Notes under the pieces: generated by a model
Told to the model about the DNA's origin: nothing
The model's database searches: none
Seen by the model: the letters and a program-made list of their open reading frames with translations, nothing else
Assembly: GCF_018070325.1 (NCBI RefSeq)
Contig: NZ_JAGPXY010000068.1
Location: 1 to 35,571, forward strand
Origin: Micromonospora sp. H61
Lineage (GTDB): Bacteria; Actinomycetota; Actinomycetes; Mycobacteriales; Micromonosporaceae
Direction of reading: 5' to 3'
DNA length: 35,571 nucleotides
Shown: positions 1 to 7,456 of the stretch, piece after piece
Position numbering within the stretch: position 1 is the stretch's first letter
Layout of the letters: each line of letters starts with the position of its first letter
Translations under genes and position numbers: made by a program

Positions 1-2
1 TG

Positions 3-737
3 TTCGGCGCCGGCTGGTTCGACAACGCCGACCCGTTCGAGGCGTACAGCACACTGATCGGTCAACTCGCCCCGCTCGGCCGGGCCGCCGACGGCGTGCT
101 GGTCTGGCGCAACCCGCTCGACGGGATCGCCGGCCTGCGACCCCGCCCCGGACTGGTCGCCGTGGTGATCGTGCTGCTCGGCTCGACCATGTACGACAGC
201 CTCTCCAACGCGCCGGGCTGGTTGCGCTTCGGCCAGGAGAACGGCCTGCACCCGGCCGTCACCGGCAGCGTCGGTCTGAGCCTCGTCATCGCCGCCGTCG
301 CGGTCGCGTACCTCGCCGCCACCGGCGCCGCGGCGCGCATCGGTCGCGCCGACGCGGCCGAGCCCCGCGGGGTGCCGGGCGAGATCGCCCACTCCATCGT
401 GCCGATCGCTGTGGGGTACGTGGTGGCGCACTACTACTCGCTGCTGATCCTGGAGGGCCAGCGCACCGTCGCGTTGCTCTCCGACCCCCTGGGCACCGGC
501 GCCAACTGGCTCGGCACCGCCGACTGGGAGCCGCAGACCGCGCTGATCACGCCCTCCGGGGTGGCGACCCTCCAGATCACCGTCATCATCCTCGGGCACC
601 TGCTCGGCACGCTGCTCGCCCACGACCGCGCCCTGTACCTGTTCCCCCGGGCCCGGGCGGTGGCCGGCCAACTACCCCTGCTGGCACTGATGGTCGCCTA
701 CACCGTCGCCGGTCTGCTGCTGCTCTACGCGGGGTAG
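3..737 (+). CDS. C-terminal part of a multi-pass membrane protein (5' end outside window)
   Basis: The reading frame is open from the window edge, so this is the last 244 residues or so of a longer protein. About five hydrophobic segments are visible, for example around LVAVVIVLLGSTMYD, GLSLVIAAVAVAYLAATG, IVPIAVGYVVAHYYSLLIL, ITVIILGHLLGTLLAHDRAL and a final one ending in LLLLYAG at the C-terminus. No catalytic motif is recognised. The start FGAGWFDNADPFEAYS before the first helix resembles large uncharacterised actinobacterial membrane proteins, some of which databases call fenitrothion hydrolase-like; that name is a recollection and says little about function. The next gene starts 36 bases downstream on the same strand. 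Confidence 0.8.
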   Translation, partial: FGAGWFDNADPFEAYSTLIGQLAPLGRAADGVLVWRNPLDGIAGLRPRPGLVAVVIVLLGSTMYDSLSNAPGWLRFGQENGLHPAVTGSVGLSLVIAAVAVAYLAATGAAARIGRADAAEPRGVPGEIAHSIVPIAVGYVVAHYYSLLILEGQRTVALLSDPLGTGANWLGTADWEPQTALITPSGVATLQITVIILGHLLGTLLAHDRALYLFPRARAVAGQLPLLALMVAYTVAGLLLLYAG

Positions 738-773
738 TCCCGCCGGGCTCCGACCCGTGCGTCATGATGGCCC

Positions 774-1541
774 GTGGACTCCGATCTTCAGCGCTACCTC
801 GACGACCTCGTCAGCACCGCCCGGGACGTGCTCGGCGCCGACCTGGTCGGCGCGTACGCGGCCGGCTCGGTGGGGCTGGGGGCGTACCAACCCGGCCGCA
901 GCGACGTGGACGTGGCGCTGCTCAGCGCCGGGCCGCTCACCGACACCGCCAAGCGGACGTTGGTCGCCCGGCTGCGGCACGAGGCGCTGCCCTGCCCCGC
1001 ACGCGGACTGGAGCTGGTCGTCTACGACCGGGCGGTGGCCGCCTCCGGCACCCCGGAGCCCGGCTTCGAGGTCGAACTGAACACCGGGGCCGGCATGCCG
1101 TTCCGGCGCACCCTCGACCCCGCCGACCGCCCGGTCACCGACGGCCGATTCTGGTACGGCCTCGATCGCAGCATCCTGCACCAGAGTGGACTCCCACTGC
1201 TCGGCCCGCCGGCCGGAGAGGCATTCGCCGACCTCGCCCCAGCCGACCTGCGCCGGCTGCTCATCGAGGCGCTGTCCTGGTGGCTCGCCCTGCCCACACC
1301 GCCGGCCGACCAACCCGCGCCCGGCACCGAGGACGCCGTACTCGGCGCCTGCCGGTCACTGGTGCGCCACCGCGACGGCGTCTGGTTGGCGAAGATGGCC
1401 GCCGGCCAGCGGCTGATCGACGCCGGCGACCGGGCCGAGGTGATCCGTCAGGCGGTCGCCGCACGGCACGGCGGGCCGCCGCCCACGGGGGCACAGGCCC
1501 GCGCCTTCCAACAACGGGTACGCGACGAGATCGCCGGGTAG
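774..1541 (+). CDS. AadA-like nucleotidyltransferase domain protein
   Basis: This 255-residue protein has the nucleotidyltransferase signature GSVGLGAYQPGRSDVDVAL (about residues 32-50), the GS...DxD pattern that binds metal and nucleotide in the polymerase-beta superfamily. The C-terminal half (about 150-250) is helical and resembles the aminoglycoside 3''-adenylyltransferase C-terminal domain, including the stretch AVLGACRSLVRHRDGVWLAK. Length matches ANT(3'')-type enzymes (about 260). The GTG start at 774 has no Shine-Dalgarno; a CATGAT hexamer lies 5 bases upstream, so the message may be leaderless. It could adenylylate an aminoglycoside or another small molecule. Resistance cannot be inferred from sequence alone, because chromosomal homologues are common in actinomycetes. 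It converges with the flavoprotein gene, 35 bases away. Confidence 0.8.
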   Translation: MDSDLQRYLDDLVSTARDVLGADLVGAYAAGSVGLGAYQPGRSDVDVALLSAGPLTDTAKRTLVARLRHEALPCPARGLELVVYDRAVAASGTPEPGFEVELNTGAGMPFRRTLDPADRPVTDGRFWYGLDRSILHQSGLPLLGPPAGEAFADLAPADLRRLLIEALSWWLALPTPPADQPAPGTEDAVLGACRSLVRHRDGVWLAKMAAGQRLIDAGDRAEVIRQAVAARHGGPPPTGAQARAFQQRVRDEIAG

Positions 1542-1576
1542 CCGTTCCGCCGCTGCGGGAGCGGGCCTCGCGGGGC

Positions 1577-2971
1577 TCAGCGGACCGGGCTGGACTCCAG
1601 CGAGGCGAAGAGCAGGTTGAGACCCTCGGTCATGGTCGGGTGGGTGATGACCGCATCCCGCAGGGCGGTCCACGGCATCCCGGCGAGCATGGCCAGCTGC
1701 ACCGAGGTGATCACCTCACCGGCCTCGGCGCCGAGCAGCGCCGCACCGAGGATCCGGTCGGTGCTGGTGTCGATGACCGCCTTCCACATGCCCTGGGTCT
1801 GGCGCAGGGTGCGCGCCCGGGGGATGGCGGCGACCGGCAGGTGGGCGACCTGGACGTCGTACCCGGCGCGGCGCGCCCCGGTCTCGGTCAGCCCGATCCG
1901 CGCCAGCTCCGGGGTGGTGAAGACGGTGTACGGGATCAGCCGGTCGGCGGTGCTGCGCTGGCCCCCCGCGAGGTTCGCCCGGATGATCCGGTAGTCGTCC
2001 AACGAGACGTGGGTGAACTGCGGGCTGCCGGCGACGTCCCCGGCCGCCCAGGTGCGCTCGGCGCTGGTGCGCAGGTGCTCGTCGACCTCCACGAAGCCCC
2101 GCTCGCTGAGCCGTACGCCGGCCACGTCCAGGCCGAGCCCGTCGGTGACCGGTTCCCGCCCGGCCGCCACCAGCACGTCGTCCCCGATCACCACGCTGCC
2201 GTCGTCCAGCGTCACCCGGAGCGAGCCGTCGGCCTCCCGGTCGACGCGCGCGACCGCCACACCCACCCGTACGTCGATGCCATCATCGAGGAAGACGCGC
2301 ATCACCGCGTCGCTGATGTCGGGGTCCTCGCGGGTGAGCAGGCGTGGACCACCCTCGACCACTGTCACCGCGCTGCCGAACAACGCGAACATCTGCGCGG
2401 ACTCCACCCCGACGGTGCCGCCGCCGAGCACCACCAGCCGGGCCGGCAGCCGATCCAGGTGCAGCAACTCGTCGCTGGTGAGCACCCCGGCCTCGGCCAT
2501 CCCGGGCACCGACGGCAGATGGGGGCGGGTACCCGTGTTGATCACCACGTCGCTGCCGCGCAGCAGTCGCTCGCCGCCGTCGGCGAGTGCCACCCGTACG
2601 GTTCGTGGGCCGACGAACCGGGCCTCGCCGATCACCAGGTGCAGGCCGGAGTCGAGGAACTGCTGCCGGTTGGCGGCGACCATCCCCTCGACCACGTCCT
2701 GCTTGTGCGCACGCAACAGGTCGATGTCGACCCGGCCGCCCTCCACCGTCAGGCCGAGCGCCGACGCGTCCCGCAGCTGGCGGGCGGCCCGCGCGCTGGT
2801 CACCAGTGCCTTCGTCGGGATGCACGCGACGTTGATGCAGCTGCCGCCGATCATGCCGCGCTCGACCATGGCGACCCGCTGACCGGATCGGGCGACGTCC
2901 ATGCTCAACGTCTTGCCGGCCTTGCCGCCACCGACGACGAGCAGGTCGAACTCCTCCGGTTGGTCGGTCAC
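1577..2971 (-). CDS. FAD/NAD(P)-dependent disulfide oxidoreductase (mercuric reductase/RclA-like)
   Basis: The 464-residue protein is a full-length class I pyridine nucleotide-disulfide oxidoreductase. An FAD Rossmann motif LLVVGGGKAGK lies at residues 10-20, the redox-active pair is Cys45 and Cys50 in GGSCINVACIPTKAL, the NAD(P) Rossmann motif is VVLGGGTVGVES, and the C-terminal dimer-interface catalytic dyad is HPTMTE (His444, Glu449). The GGSCINVACIPTK form resembles RclA/mercuric-reductase-like proteins rather than lipoamide dehydrogenase. There is no N-terminal heavy-metal domain and no C-terminal Cys pair, so true mercury reduction is unlikely. The GTG start at 2971 is supported by AGAGGAG 8 bases upstream. 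The physiological substrate is unknown. Confidence 0.88.
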   Translation of the reverse strand: MTDQPEEFDLLVVGGGKAGKTLSMDVARSGQRVAMVERGMIGGSCINVACIPTKALVTSARAARQLRDASALGLTVEGGRVDIDLLRAHKQDVVEGMVAANRQQFLDSGLHLVIGEARFVGPRTVRVALADGGERLLRGSDVVINTGTRPHLPSVPGMAEAGVLTSDELLHLDRLPARLVVLGGGTVGVESAQMFALFGSAVTVVEGGPRLLTREDPDISDAVMRVFLDDGIDVRVGVAVARVDREADGSLRVTLDDGSVVIGDDVLVAAGREPVTDGLGLDVAGVRLSERGFVEVDEHLRTSAERTWAAGDVAGSPQFTHVSLDDYRIIRANLAGGQRSTADRLIPYTVFTTPELARIGLTETGARRAGYDVQVAHLPVAAIPRARTLRQTQGMWKAVIDTSTDRILGAALLGAEAGEVITSVQLAMLAGMPWTALRDAVITHPTMTEGLNLLFASLESSPVR

Positions 2972-3105
2972 CGGGCGCGCTCCTCTCGGTCACCGGCCAG
3001 GCCGGCGGCCACCGCTGGTGCGCGGCGGCCAGCCCAGCCTGCCAGCTCGACCGGGCACGGCGACCCGGTTCCGCGCAGAATCCGCCCGGGCCGCCCCCAT
3101 TCCGC

Positions 3106-3172
3106 GATCTTGCACTAACTGTCCCGACGTAGGGGGCATTCCGCGCATCTCGGCGACCGAAACTGCAAGATC
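3106..3172. repeat. GATCTTGCA palindromic element, copy 1
   Basis: GATCTTGCA (3106-3114) and TGCAAGATC (3164-3172) form 9-bp perfect arms around a 49-base centre. Nearby bases (CCGC before, GGCGG after) extend the symmetry. The element fills most of the 236-base gap between two leftward genes. The same arms recur at 35301-35368, so this looks like a dispersed REP-like sequence rather than a local terminator. Confidence 0.75.
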
Positions 3173-3207
3173 GGCGGGGGCGGGGTGGGGTGCAACGGTG
3201 GCTGAGG

Positions 3208-4920
3208 TTAGTGCCGGGCGGCGCCGTTCTCGCTGACCGGCTGCCCGAAGGCCAGGAACGGTACGGGCGTCGGTGCGTCAGTGCCGATGTGCCGAGGGAA
3301 GGTCCGCTCGGCGTCGTCGGCGCCAACCTCCCGGGCAGCCGTAGGTTCGGACGTCGTCGGCTCGTCCGCCACCGCCGGTGCGTCCGCCTGCTCGTCATCC
3401 GCCTGCTCCGCCGGGGCCCGGTCGCCAGTGGCCTGCCCTACCGGGGTCAGGTCGGCGTAGCCGTTCTCGGTCGGGCTCCGATCGGCAGGTGCGGGGTTGA
3501 GCGGGGCGCGTTCGGCAGTGGCGCGGTCGGCGTCCGCGTCGTCCACTGTGGGTCGCTCCGCGGAGTACCGGTCGACGCCGACGCGGTCGACGTTGAGCCG
3601 CTCGACGCCTACCCGCTCGGGGGCGGGCCGGTCGGCGCTGGAGCGGGAACCCACCATCGGGTACTCAGCGGTCTCCGTACCGCCGGCTGCCGCGGCCATG
3701 ACCGCGGCGGCGGCGAGGTCGGCCACCCGCTTCGCCTCCCGCTGCACGCGGGCGCGGACCTCCTTGGCGTGCCGCTCGGCGGAGTCCCCGGCCCGCCGGG
3801 CCTCGTCCAACCGGGCACTTTCGGCGGTCAGGTCCCGACGGACCTCACTGAGTCGCTGCTGCATCCGGGACAGCTCGTTCTCCAGCGTCTCGCCCTCCTG
3901 GCGGATCTCGGCGAGCTGCTGGCGGCCGGTGTCCAGCTCGGCGTTCAGCTCGGCGGCCTCCTGCCGGCGCTCCTCGAGCTCCTTCTGCAGGGCGGCGAGC
4001 TGCTGCTGATGACTGGCGGCCTGCTCGTCGGCGCGGTTGCGCAGCTCGGTCACGTGCTGCTGCGCCTCGGCCAGCAGCGCGGCGATCTGCTGCTCGGTCG
4101 CGCTGCGCTGCTCGGCCAGCTCCTGCTCGGCGGCAGCCTGCTGTTCGGCGATGTCCTGCTCGGCGGCGGTACGCCGTTCGTTGACCTCTCGCTCCACGTT
4201 GGCCTGCCACTGGGCCATTTCCTGCTGGTGCTTGGAGCGGGTCGACTGGAGTTCCTGCTGGATCTGGGTACGGGCCGACTTCATCAGCGCGTCGGCGGCG
4301 ACCCGGGTCTGGTTGAGCTGCTGTGCGCTCTGCTCGGTGATCCGCTTGGCCTCGTGCTGGGCGCGCTCGTGCGCGGCCTCACCGTCGGCCCGCAACTGCT
4401 CGGCGTGCTCGCGGATCGCTGTCAGTTCGGCCTCGGCCAGGGTGCGCCGCTCCTCGTGCGCCTGCTCCTGCTCGGCCCGCCGGGCGGCCAGTTCCTCGGC
4501 CAGATCCTGACGTGCCTGGGCGGCCCGCTCACGGGTGTCGGCGAGGATCCGTTCGGACTCGCTGCGCAGCTCGTTGGCCCGGTCGGTGGCCGACTCGGTG
4601 ATGATGCCGGCCTGCTTCTCGGCGAGCGCCATGATCTCGCCGACCATCGGGCCCAGATCGTGGAACGAAGCGCGGTCCACCTGCACGGGTTGCTCCTGAA
4701 GCTCGGCCAGTTCGGCGCGCAGCCGCTGCACCTCGGCGGTCAGTTCACGGACGCGGACCGCGGAGCGCCCGTGCTCTCCGCTCAGCATTGCTATCTGGCC
4801 GTCGAGCTGCTCCAGGTGCCGGTCCACCTGGCGTTTGTCGTATCCGCGCAGGGCGAGCTCGAAGCTCGGCCGGGAGGCCGCATCGTCGCGTGCTGCGTGC
4901 GGCTCAGCGCCGATGGACAT
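3208..4920 (-). CDS. DivIVA-like long coiled-coil (cytoskeletal/polarity) protein
   Basis: The chosen ATG at 4920 gives 570 residues and has GGAGG at 4928-4932, 7 bases away; an ATG 24 codons further upstream lacks such support. Residues about 15-45 contain SFELALRGYDKRQVDRHLE, the short N-terminal DivIVA-type module typical of actinobacterial coiled-coil proteins such as Scy and FilP. About 330 residues of nearly uninterrupted heptad-like sequence follow, rich in Glu, Gln, Ala and Arg (for example AEQDIAEQQAAAEQELAEQ). The C-terminal 150 residues are not coiled coil but Asp/Pro/Ala-rich, with a run of eight pentapeptides. Proteins of this type assemble filaments at hyphal tips and direct polar growth. 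That role is inferred from family, not shown here. Confidence 0.8.
   Translation of the reverse strand: MSIGAEPHAARDDAASRPSFELALRGYDKRQVDRHLEQLDGQIAMLSGEHGRSAVRVRELTAEVQRLRAELAELQEQPVQVDRASFHDLGPMVGEIMALAEKQAGIITESATDRANELRSESERILADTRERAAQARQDLAEELAARRAEQEQAHEERRTLAEAELTAIREHAEQLRADGEAAHERAQHEAKRITEQSAQQLNQTRVAADALMKSARTQIQQELQSTRSKHQQEMAQWQANVEREVNERRTAAEQDIAEQQAAAEQELAEQRSATEQQIAALLAEAQQHVTELRNRADEQAASHQQQLAALQKELEERRQEAAELNAELDTGRQQLAEIRQEGETLENELSRMQQRLSEVRRDLTAESARLDEARRAGDSAERHAKEVRARVQREAKRVADLAAAAVMAAAAGGTETAEYPMVGSRSSADRPAPERVGVERLNVDRVGVDRYSAERPTVDDADADRATAERAPLNPAPADRSPTENGYADLTPVGQATGDRAPAEQADDEQADAPAVADEPTTSEPTAAREVGADDAERTFPRHIGTDAPTPVPFLAFGQPVSENGAARH
3499..3618 (-). repeat. 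Eight tandem (E/D)Rxx(V/A)-type pentapeptides inside the coiled-coil gene
   Basis: The 120 bases translate on the minus strand as eight consecutive five-residue units: ERVGV, ERLNV, DRVGV, DRYSA, ERPTV, DDADA, DRATA, ERAPL. Seven of eight begin with an acidic residue followed by Arg. Less regular related units (SADRPAP before, PADRS after) flank the array. It lies in the non-coiled-coil tail of the DivIVA-like protein. Confidence 0.8.
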
Positions 4921-5074
4921 GCACCATCCTCCGTACGATCGGGGCGTCAGGGTCGGCGGTCGCCTGCCCCACGGGCCGTCAGTGTGGCGCAACGCTACCG
5001 CCGACCGGACCTCATGCGAAGTCCTGCCCCACCACCTCTCACGTTGGCGTCCCGCGTCCCCCCGATCCCGCGCC

Positions 5075-5143
5075 GATCATGGACTCGTGGTGCCGGAAAG
5101 GTGATGCTCCACCACCTTTGTCATCCAGCACCACTCCATGATC
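5075..5143. repeat. GATCATGGA palindromic element with nested hairpin, copy 1
   Basis: Outer arms GATCATGGA (5075-5083) and TCCATGATC (5135-5143) are perfect; inside them GTGGTG pairs with CACCAC, and a nested AAAGGTG/CACCTTT stem sits at the centre. It lies in the 247-base gap between the stop of the oxidoreductase-methyltransferase gene and the start of the coiled-coil gene, both leftward. It could terminate the former, but the GATC-bounded design matches the other dispersed elements in this window. Confidence 0.75.
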
Positions 5144-5167
5144 GACGCAGGTCACCTCGACGCGAGG

Positions 5168-6742
5168 TCAGCGTCGGCGGGCGACCAGGACCGCGTCGTG
5201 AAGGGTGATGTCCTCACCGTTCTGGTTGGTGGCGAGGCGGGAGCGTTCCTCAGCCGCCAACACCTCCCAGTGGGCCGGCTCCAGATCGGCTGCCACGTCC
5301 TGCGCGGTGTACATCGCGTCCGGCATGTGCATCCGGTGCGCCGACCCCCACAGATCCGCCGGGTGGTGCCCGACGATCAGCAGGACGCCGCCGGGTGCCA
5401 CCGCCGCGGCCAGCCGGCCGAACAACTCCCGCCGCTCCGCCGGTGGCAGGTGCATGAACTGCGCTGACACCAGGTCGTACGCCTTCTCGGTGGGCGGCTT
5501 GTCCCGTAGGTCGGCGTGGGTGAACTCGATCCGGTCGCCCACTCCGGCGGCCTCGGCGTGCGCGGCGGCCCGGCTCAACGCCGTGCTGGAGATGTCCACC
5601 GCCGTCACCTGCCAGCCGCGCTCGGCCAACCACACCGCGTCGCCGCCCTCGCCGCTGCCCACGTCCAGGGCGCGCCCCGGGGCCAGGTCGGTGACCTCGG
5701 CGACCAGCTGCGGGTTCGGCCGGCCACTCCAGATCGAGGGGCGGGACTGGTAGCGCTCCTCCCACGCCGGCTCCTCGAACGTCGTCGCCACCAACTGCCG
5801 GTACGCGGCCACCGCGTCCCGGGTCTCCTCGGCGATGAGATCGGCGTTGATCGCCGCCGCCGCGGTCAGGCCGGCCCCGGCGGACGTGATCACCTGACCG
5901 CGGATGTCGGCCACGTTGCCCGCCACCCAGACACCCGGGACGGTCGTCGCGCCGGTGGCGTCGGTCGGGATCTGGGCACCGATGACGTGCTCACCCATCG
6001 TCACCTCCTCCGGGGCCAGACCCAACCCCACCAGCACATCGGCGCGGGGGGTCAGCCGCGTCGCCACCACGATCGCGTCGAGCGCCACGACCCGGCCGTC
6101 GGCGAGCCGTACACCGGTGAGCGCGTCGTCGGTCACCTCCACCGCGGCGACCGGGCCGGGCACCACAGCGATGCTGCGGGCGGCGAGCCGCTCGGCGGTC
6201 TCCGCGTCGGGTGCGGGGGAGTCGTGCAGGAGGAGCAGCACGCTGGGGCTCCACTGTCGCCACATCTCGGCCTGGTGCACGCTCAGCGGGCTGGTCGCCA
6301 GAACGCCGATCCGGCGGTCCCGAACCTCCCAGCCGTGGCAGTACGGGCAGTGCAGCACGTCGCGACCCCACCGCTGGGCCAGGCCGGGCACGTCGGGCAG
6401 TTCGTCGGTCAGTCCCGTGGTCACCAGCAGCCGGCGGGCCCGCACCGCCTCCCCGCCGTCCAGGCCCAGCCGGAACCCGTCGTCGTCCCGGGTCGCCGCC
6501 TGCACGCGTCCGGTGCGGAACTGCCCGCCGTACCCGGCCACCTCGGCCCGTCCGATCGCGAGCAGCTCGCCCGGCGGCGTCCCCTCCCGGCCCAGGTAGT
6601 TGTGCACCCGATCGGCCGGCGCGTTGCGCGGCTCACCGGAGTCGATCACCAGCACCGACCGTCGGGCCCGGCTCAGCGCCAGGGCTCCGCTGAGCCCTGC
6701 GGCGCCGCCACCCACCACCACCACGTCGTATGTCTCGTCCAC
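5168..6742 (-). CDS. Thioredoxin reductase-like flavoprotein fused to a SAM-dependent methyltransferase
   Basis: Two enzymes are joined in 524 residues. Residues about 5-300 form a thioredoxin-reductase-like NAD(P)/FAD oxidoreductase: the FAD motif YDVVVVGGGAAGLSGALALS opens it, HCPYCHGWEVRD supplies a CxxC pair in place of the usual CATC, and a WVAGNVAD segment is the second FAD contact. Residues about 330-524 form a class I methyltransferase with motif I ALDVGSGEGGDAVWLAERGW and the acidic motif II VTAVDISS. The GTG at 6742 is preferred because GGGAGA lies about 6 bases upstream. The fusion is known in actinobacteria but its substrate is unknown. The adjacent divergent XRE-cupin regulator probably controls it. 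Possible roles are redox detoxification or methylation of a reduced thiol, selenium or tellurium species; this is only inference. Confidence 0.85.
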   Translation of the reverse strand: MDETYDVVVVGGGAAGLSGALALSRARRSVLVIDSGEPRNAPADRVHNYLGREGTPPGELLAIGRAEVAGYGGQFRTGRVQAATRDDDGFRLGLDGGEAVRARRLLVTTGLTDELPDVPGLAQRWGRDVLHCPYCHGWEVRDRRIGVLATSPLSVHQAEMWRQWSPSVLLLLHDSPAPDAETAERLAARSIAVVPGPVAAVEVTDDALTGVRLADGRVVALDAIVVATRLTPRADVLVGLGLAPEEVTMGEHVIGAQIPTDATGATTVPGVWVAGNVADIRGQVITSAGAGLTAAAAINADLIAEETRDAVAAYRQLVATTFEEPAWEERYQSRPSIWSGRPNPQLVAEVTDLAPGRALDVGSGEGGDAVWLAERGWQVTAVDISSTALSRAAAHAEAAGVGDRIEFTHADLRDKPPTEKAYDLVSAQFMHLPPAERRELFGRLAAAVAPGGVLLIVGHHPADLWGSAHRMHMPDAMYTAQDVAADLEPAHWEVLAAEERSRLATNQNGEDITLHDAVLVARRR

Positions 6743-6791
6743 CGGTATCTCCCTCTTGCTTCGTCGGCTGCGCCCACCATCCGTCGCCGTC

Positions 6792-6825
6792 GGCAAGGTG
6801 GCAACTATCCTTGCCGTTATGGCAA
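6792..6825. promoter_or_regulatory. Operator-like inverted repeats over the start of the XRE-cupin gene
   Basis: GGCAAGG (6792-6798) pairs with CCTTGCC (6809-6815) across 10 bases, and TTGCC (6811-6815) pairs with GGCAA (6821-6825) across 5 bases. The repeats cover a TATCCT -10-like hexamer (6806-6811) and the ATG at 6819. No Shine-Dalgarno precedes that ATG, so the transcript is probably leaderless. The arrangement suggests autorepression, and the 76-base divergent spacer would let the same protein control the oxidoreductase gene. Confidence 0.55.
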
Positions 6826-7415
6826 ACGAGGACAGCGCTGCGCTGGCGGCCGTCGGCCCCCGGCTGCGTGCCCTGCGTCACCAACGCGGGACCACGCTGA
6901 CCCAGCTCGCCGACCTGACCGGCATCTCGGTGAGCACCCTGTCCCGGCTGGAGTCCGGTAGCCGTCGGCCCACCCTGGAGTTACTGCTCCCGCTGGCGAG
7001 GGCCTACCAGGTGGCGCTGGACGAACTGGTCGACGCCCCCGCCACCGGCGACCCCCGGGTACGCCCCAAACCGATCGTCATCCACGGCGTGACGTACCTG
7101 CCGCTGACCCGCCGACCGGGCGGTGTCCAGGCGTTCAAGCAGATCTTCCCGCCGGACCCGTCCGCCGGGGGCCGAGTCCCGCAGGCCCACGAGGGGTACG
7201 AGTGGCTCTACGTGCTCTCCGGGCGGCTACGCCTGCTGCTCGGTGACCGTGATCTGACGCTGACCCCGGGGGAGGTGGCCGAGTTCGACACCCGCATCCC
7301 GCACCTTTTCTTCAACCCTGGCCCGGGCACCGCCGAAGCCCTCAGTCTCTTCGGGCCGCAGGGGGAGCGGTTGCACGTCCGTGCCCGACCGGCCACGCCC
7401 GACAAGCAGGTGTGA
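6819..7415 (+). CDS. XRE-family regulator with C-terminal cupin domain
   Basis: The 198-residue protein has an N-terminal helix-turn-helix (residues about 10-65) with TLTQLADLTGISVSTLSRLE as the recognition unit, and a small-molecule-sensing cupin domain at about 95-180 (YEWLYVLSGRLRLLLGDRD, then LTPGEVAEFDTRIPH). This is the common XRE-cupin regulator architecture (PuuR/SutR type). The ATG at 6819 is chosen because the upstream frame has no start near a ribosome binding site and the -10-like TATCCT fits leaderless expression. It is divergent from the oxidoreductase-methyltransferase fusion, its likely target, and converges with the adenylating ligase of the biosynthetic cluster 41 bases downstream. 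The effector is unknown. Confidence 0.88.
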   Translation: MANEDSAALAAVGPRLRALRHQRGTTLTQLADLTGISVSTLSRLESGSRRPTLELLLPLARAYQVALDELVDAPATGDPRVRPKPIVIHGVTYLPLTRRPGGVQAFKQIFPPDPSAGGRVPQAHEGYEWLYVLSGRLRLLLGDRDLTLTPGEVAEFDTRIPHLFFNPGPGTAEALSLFGPQGERLHVRARPATPDKQV

Positions 7416-7456
7416 TCCACACGAATCTTCGGCGGTGGACTGCCCAGCCATCCGGC

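Noticed and set aside
1577..2971. Mercuric reductase (merA)
   Set aside because: The redox pair is present, but the N-terminal metal domain and the C-terminal Cys pair of MerA are missing and no mer genes are nearby.
764..3118. A 784-codon rightward open frame
   Set aside because: It runs antisense to the flavin disulfide reductase at 1577-2971 and has an Arg/Pro/Gly-rich composition without motifs; it is a shadow of high-GC coding sequence.
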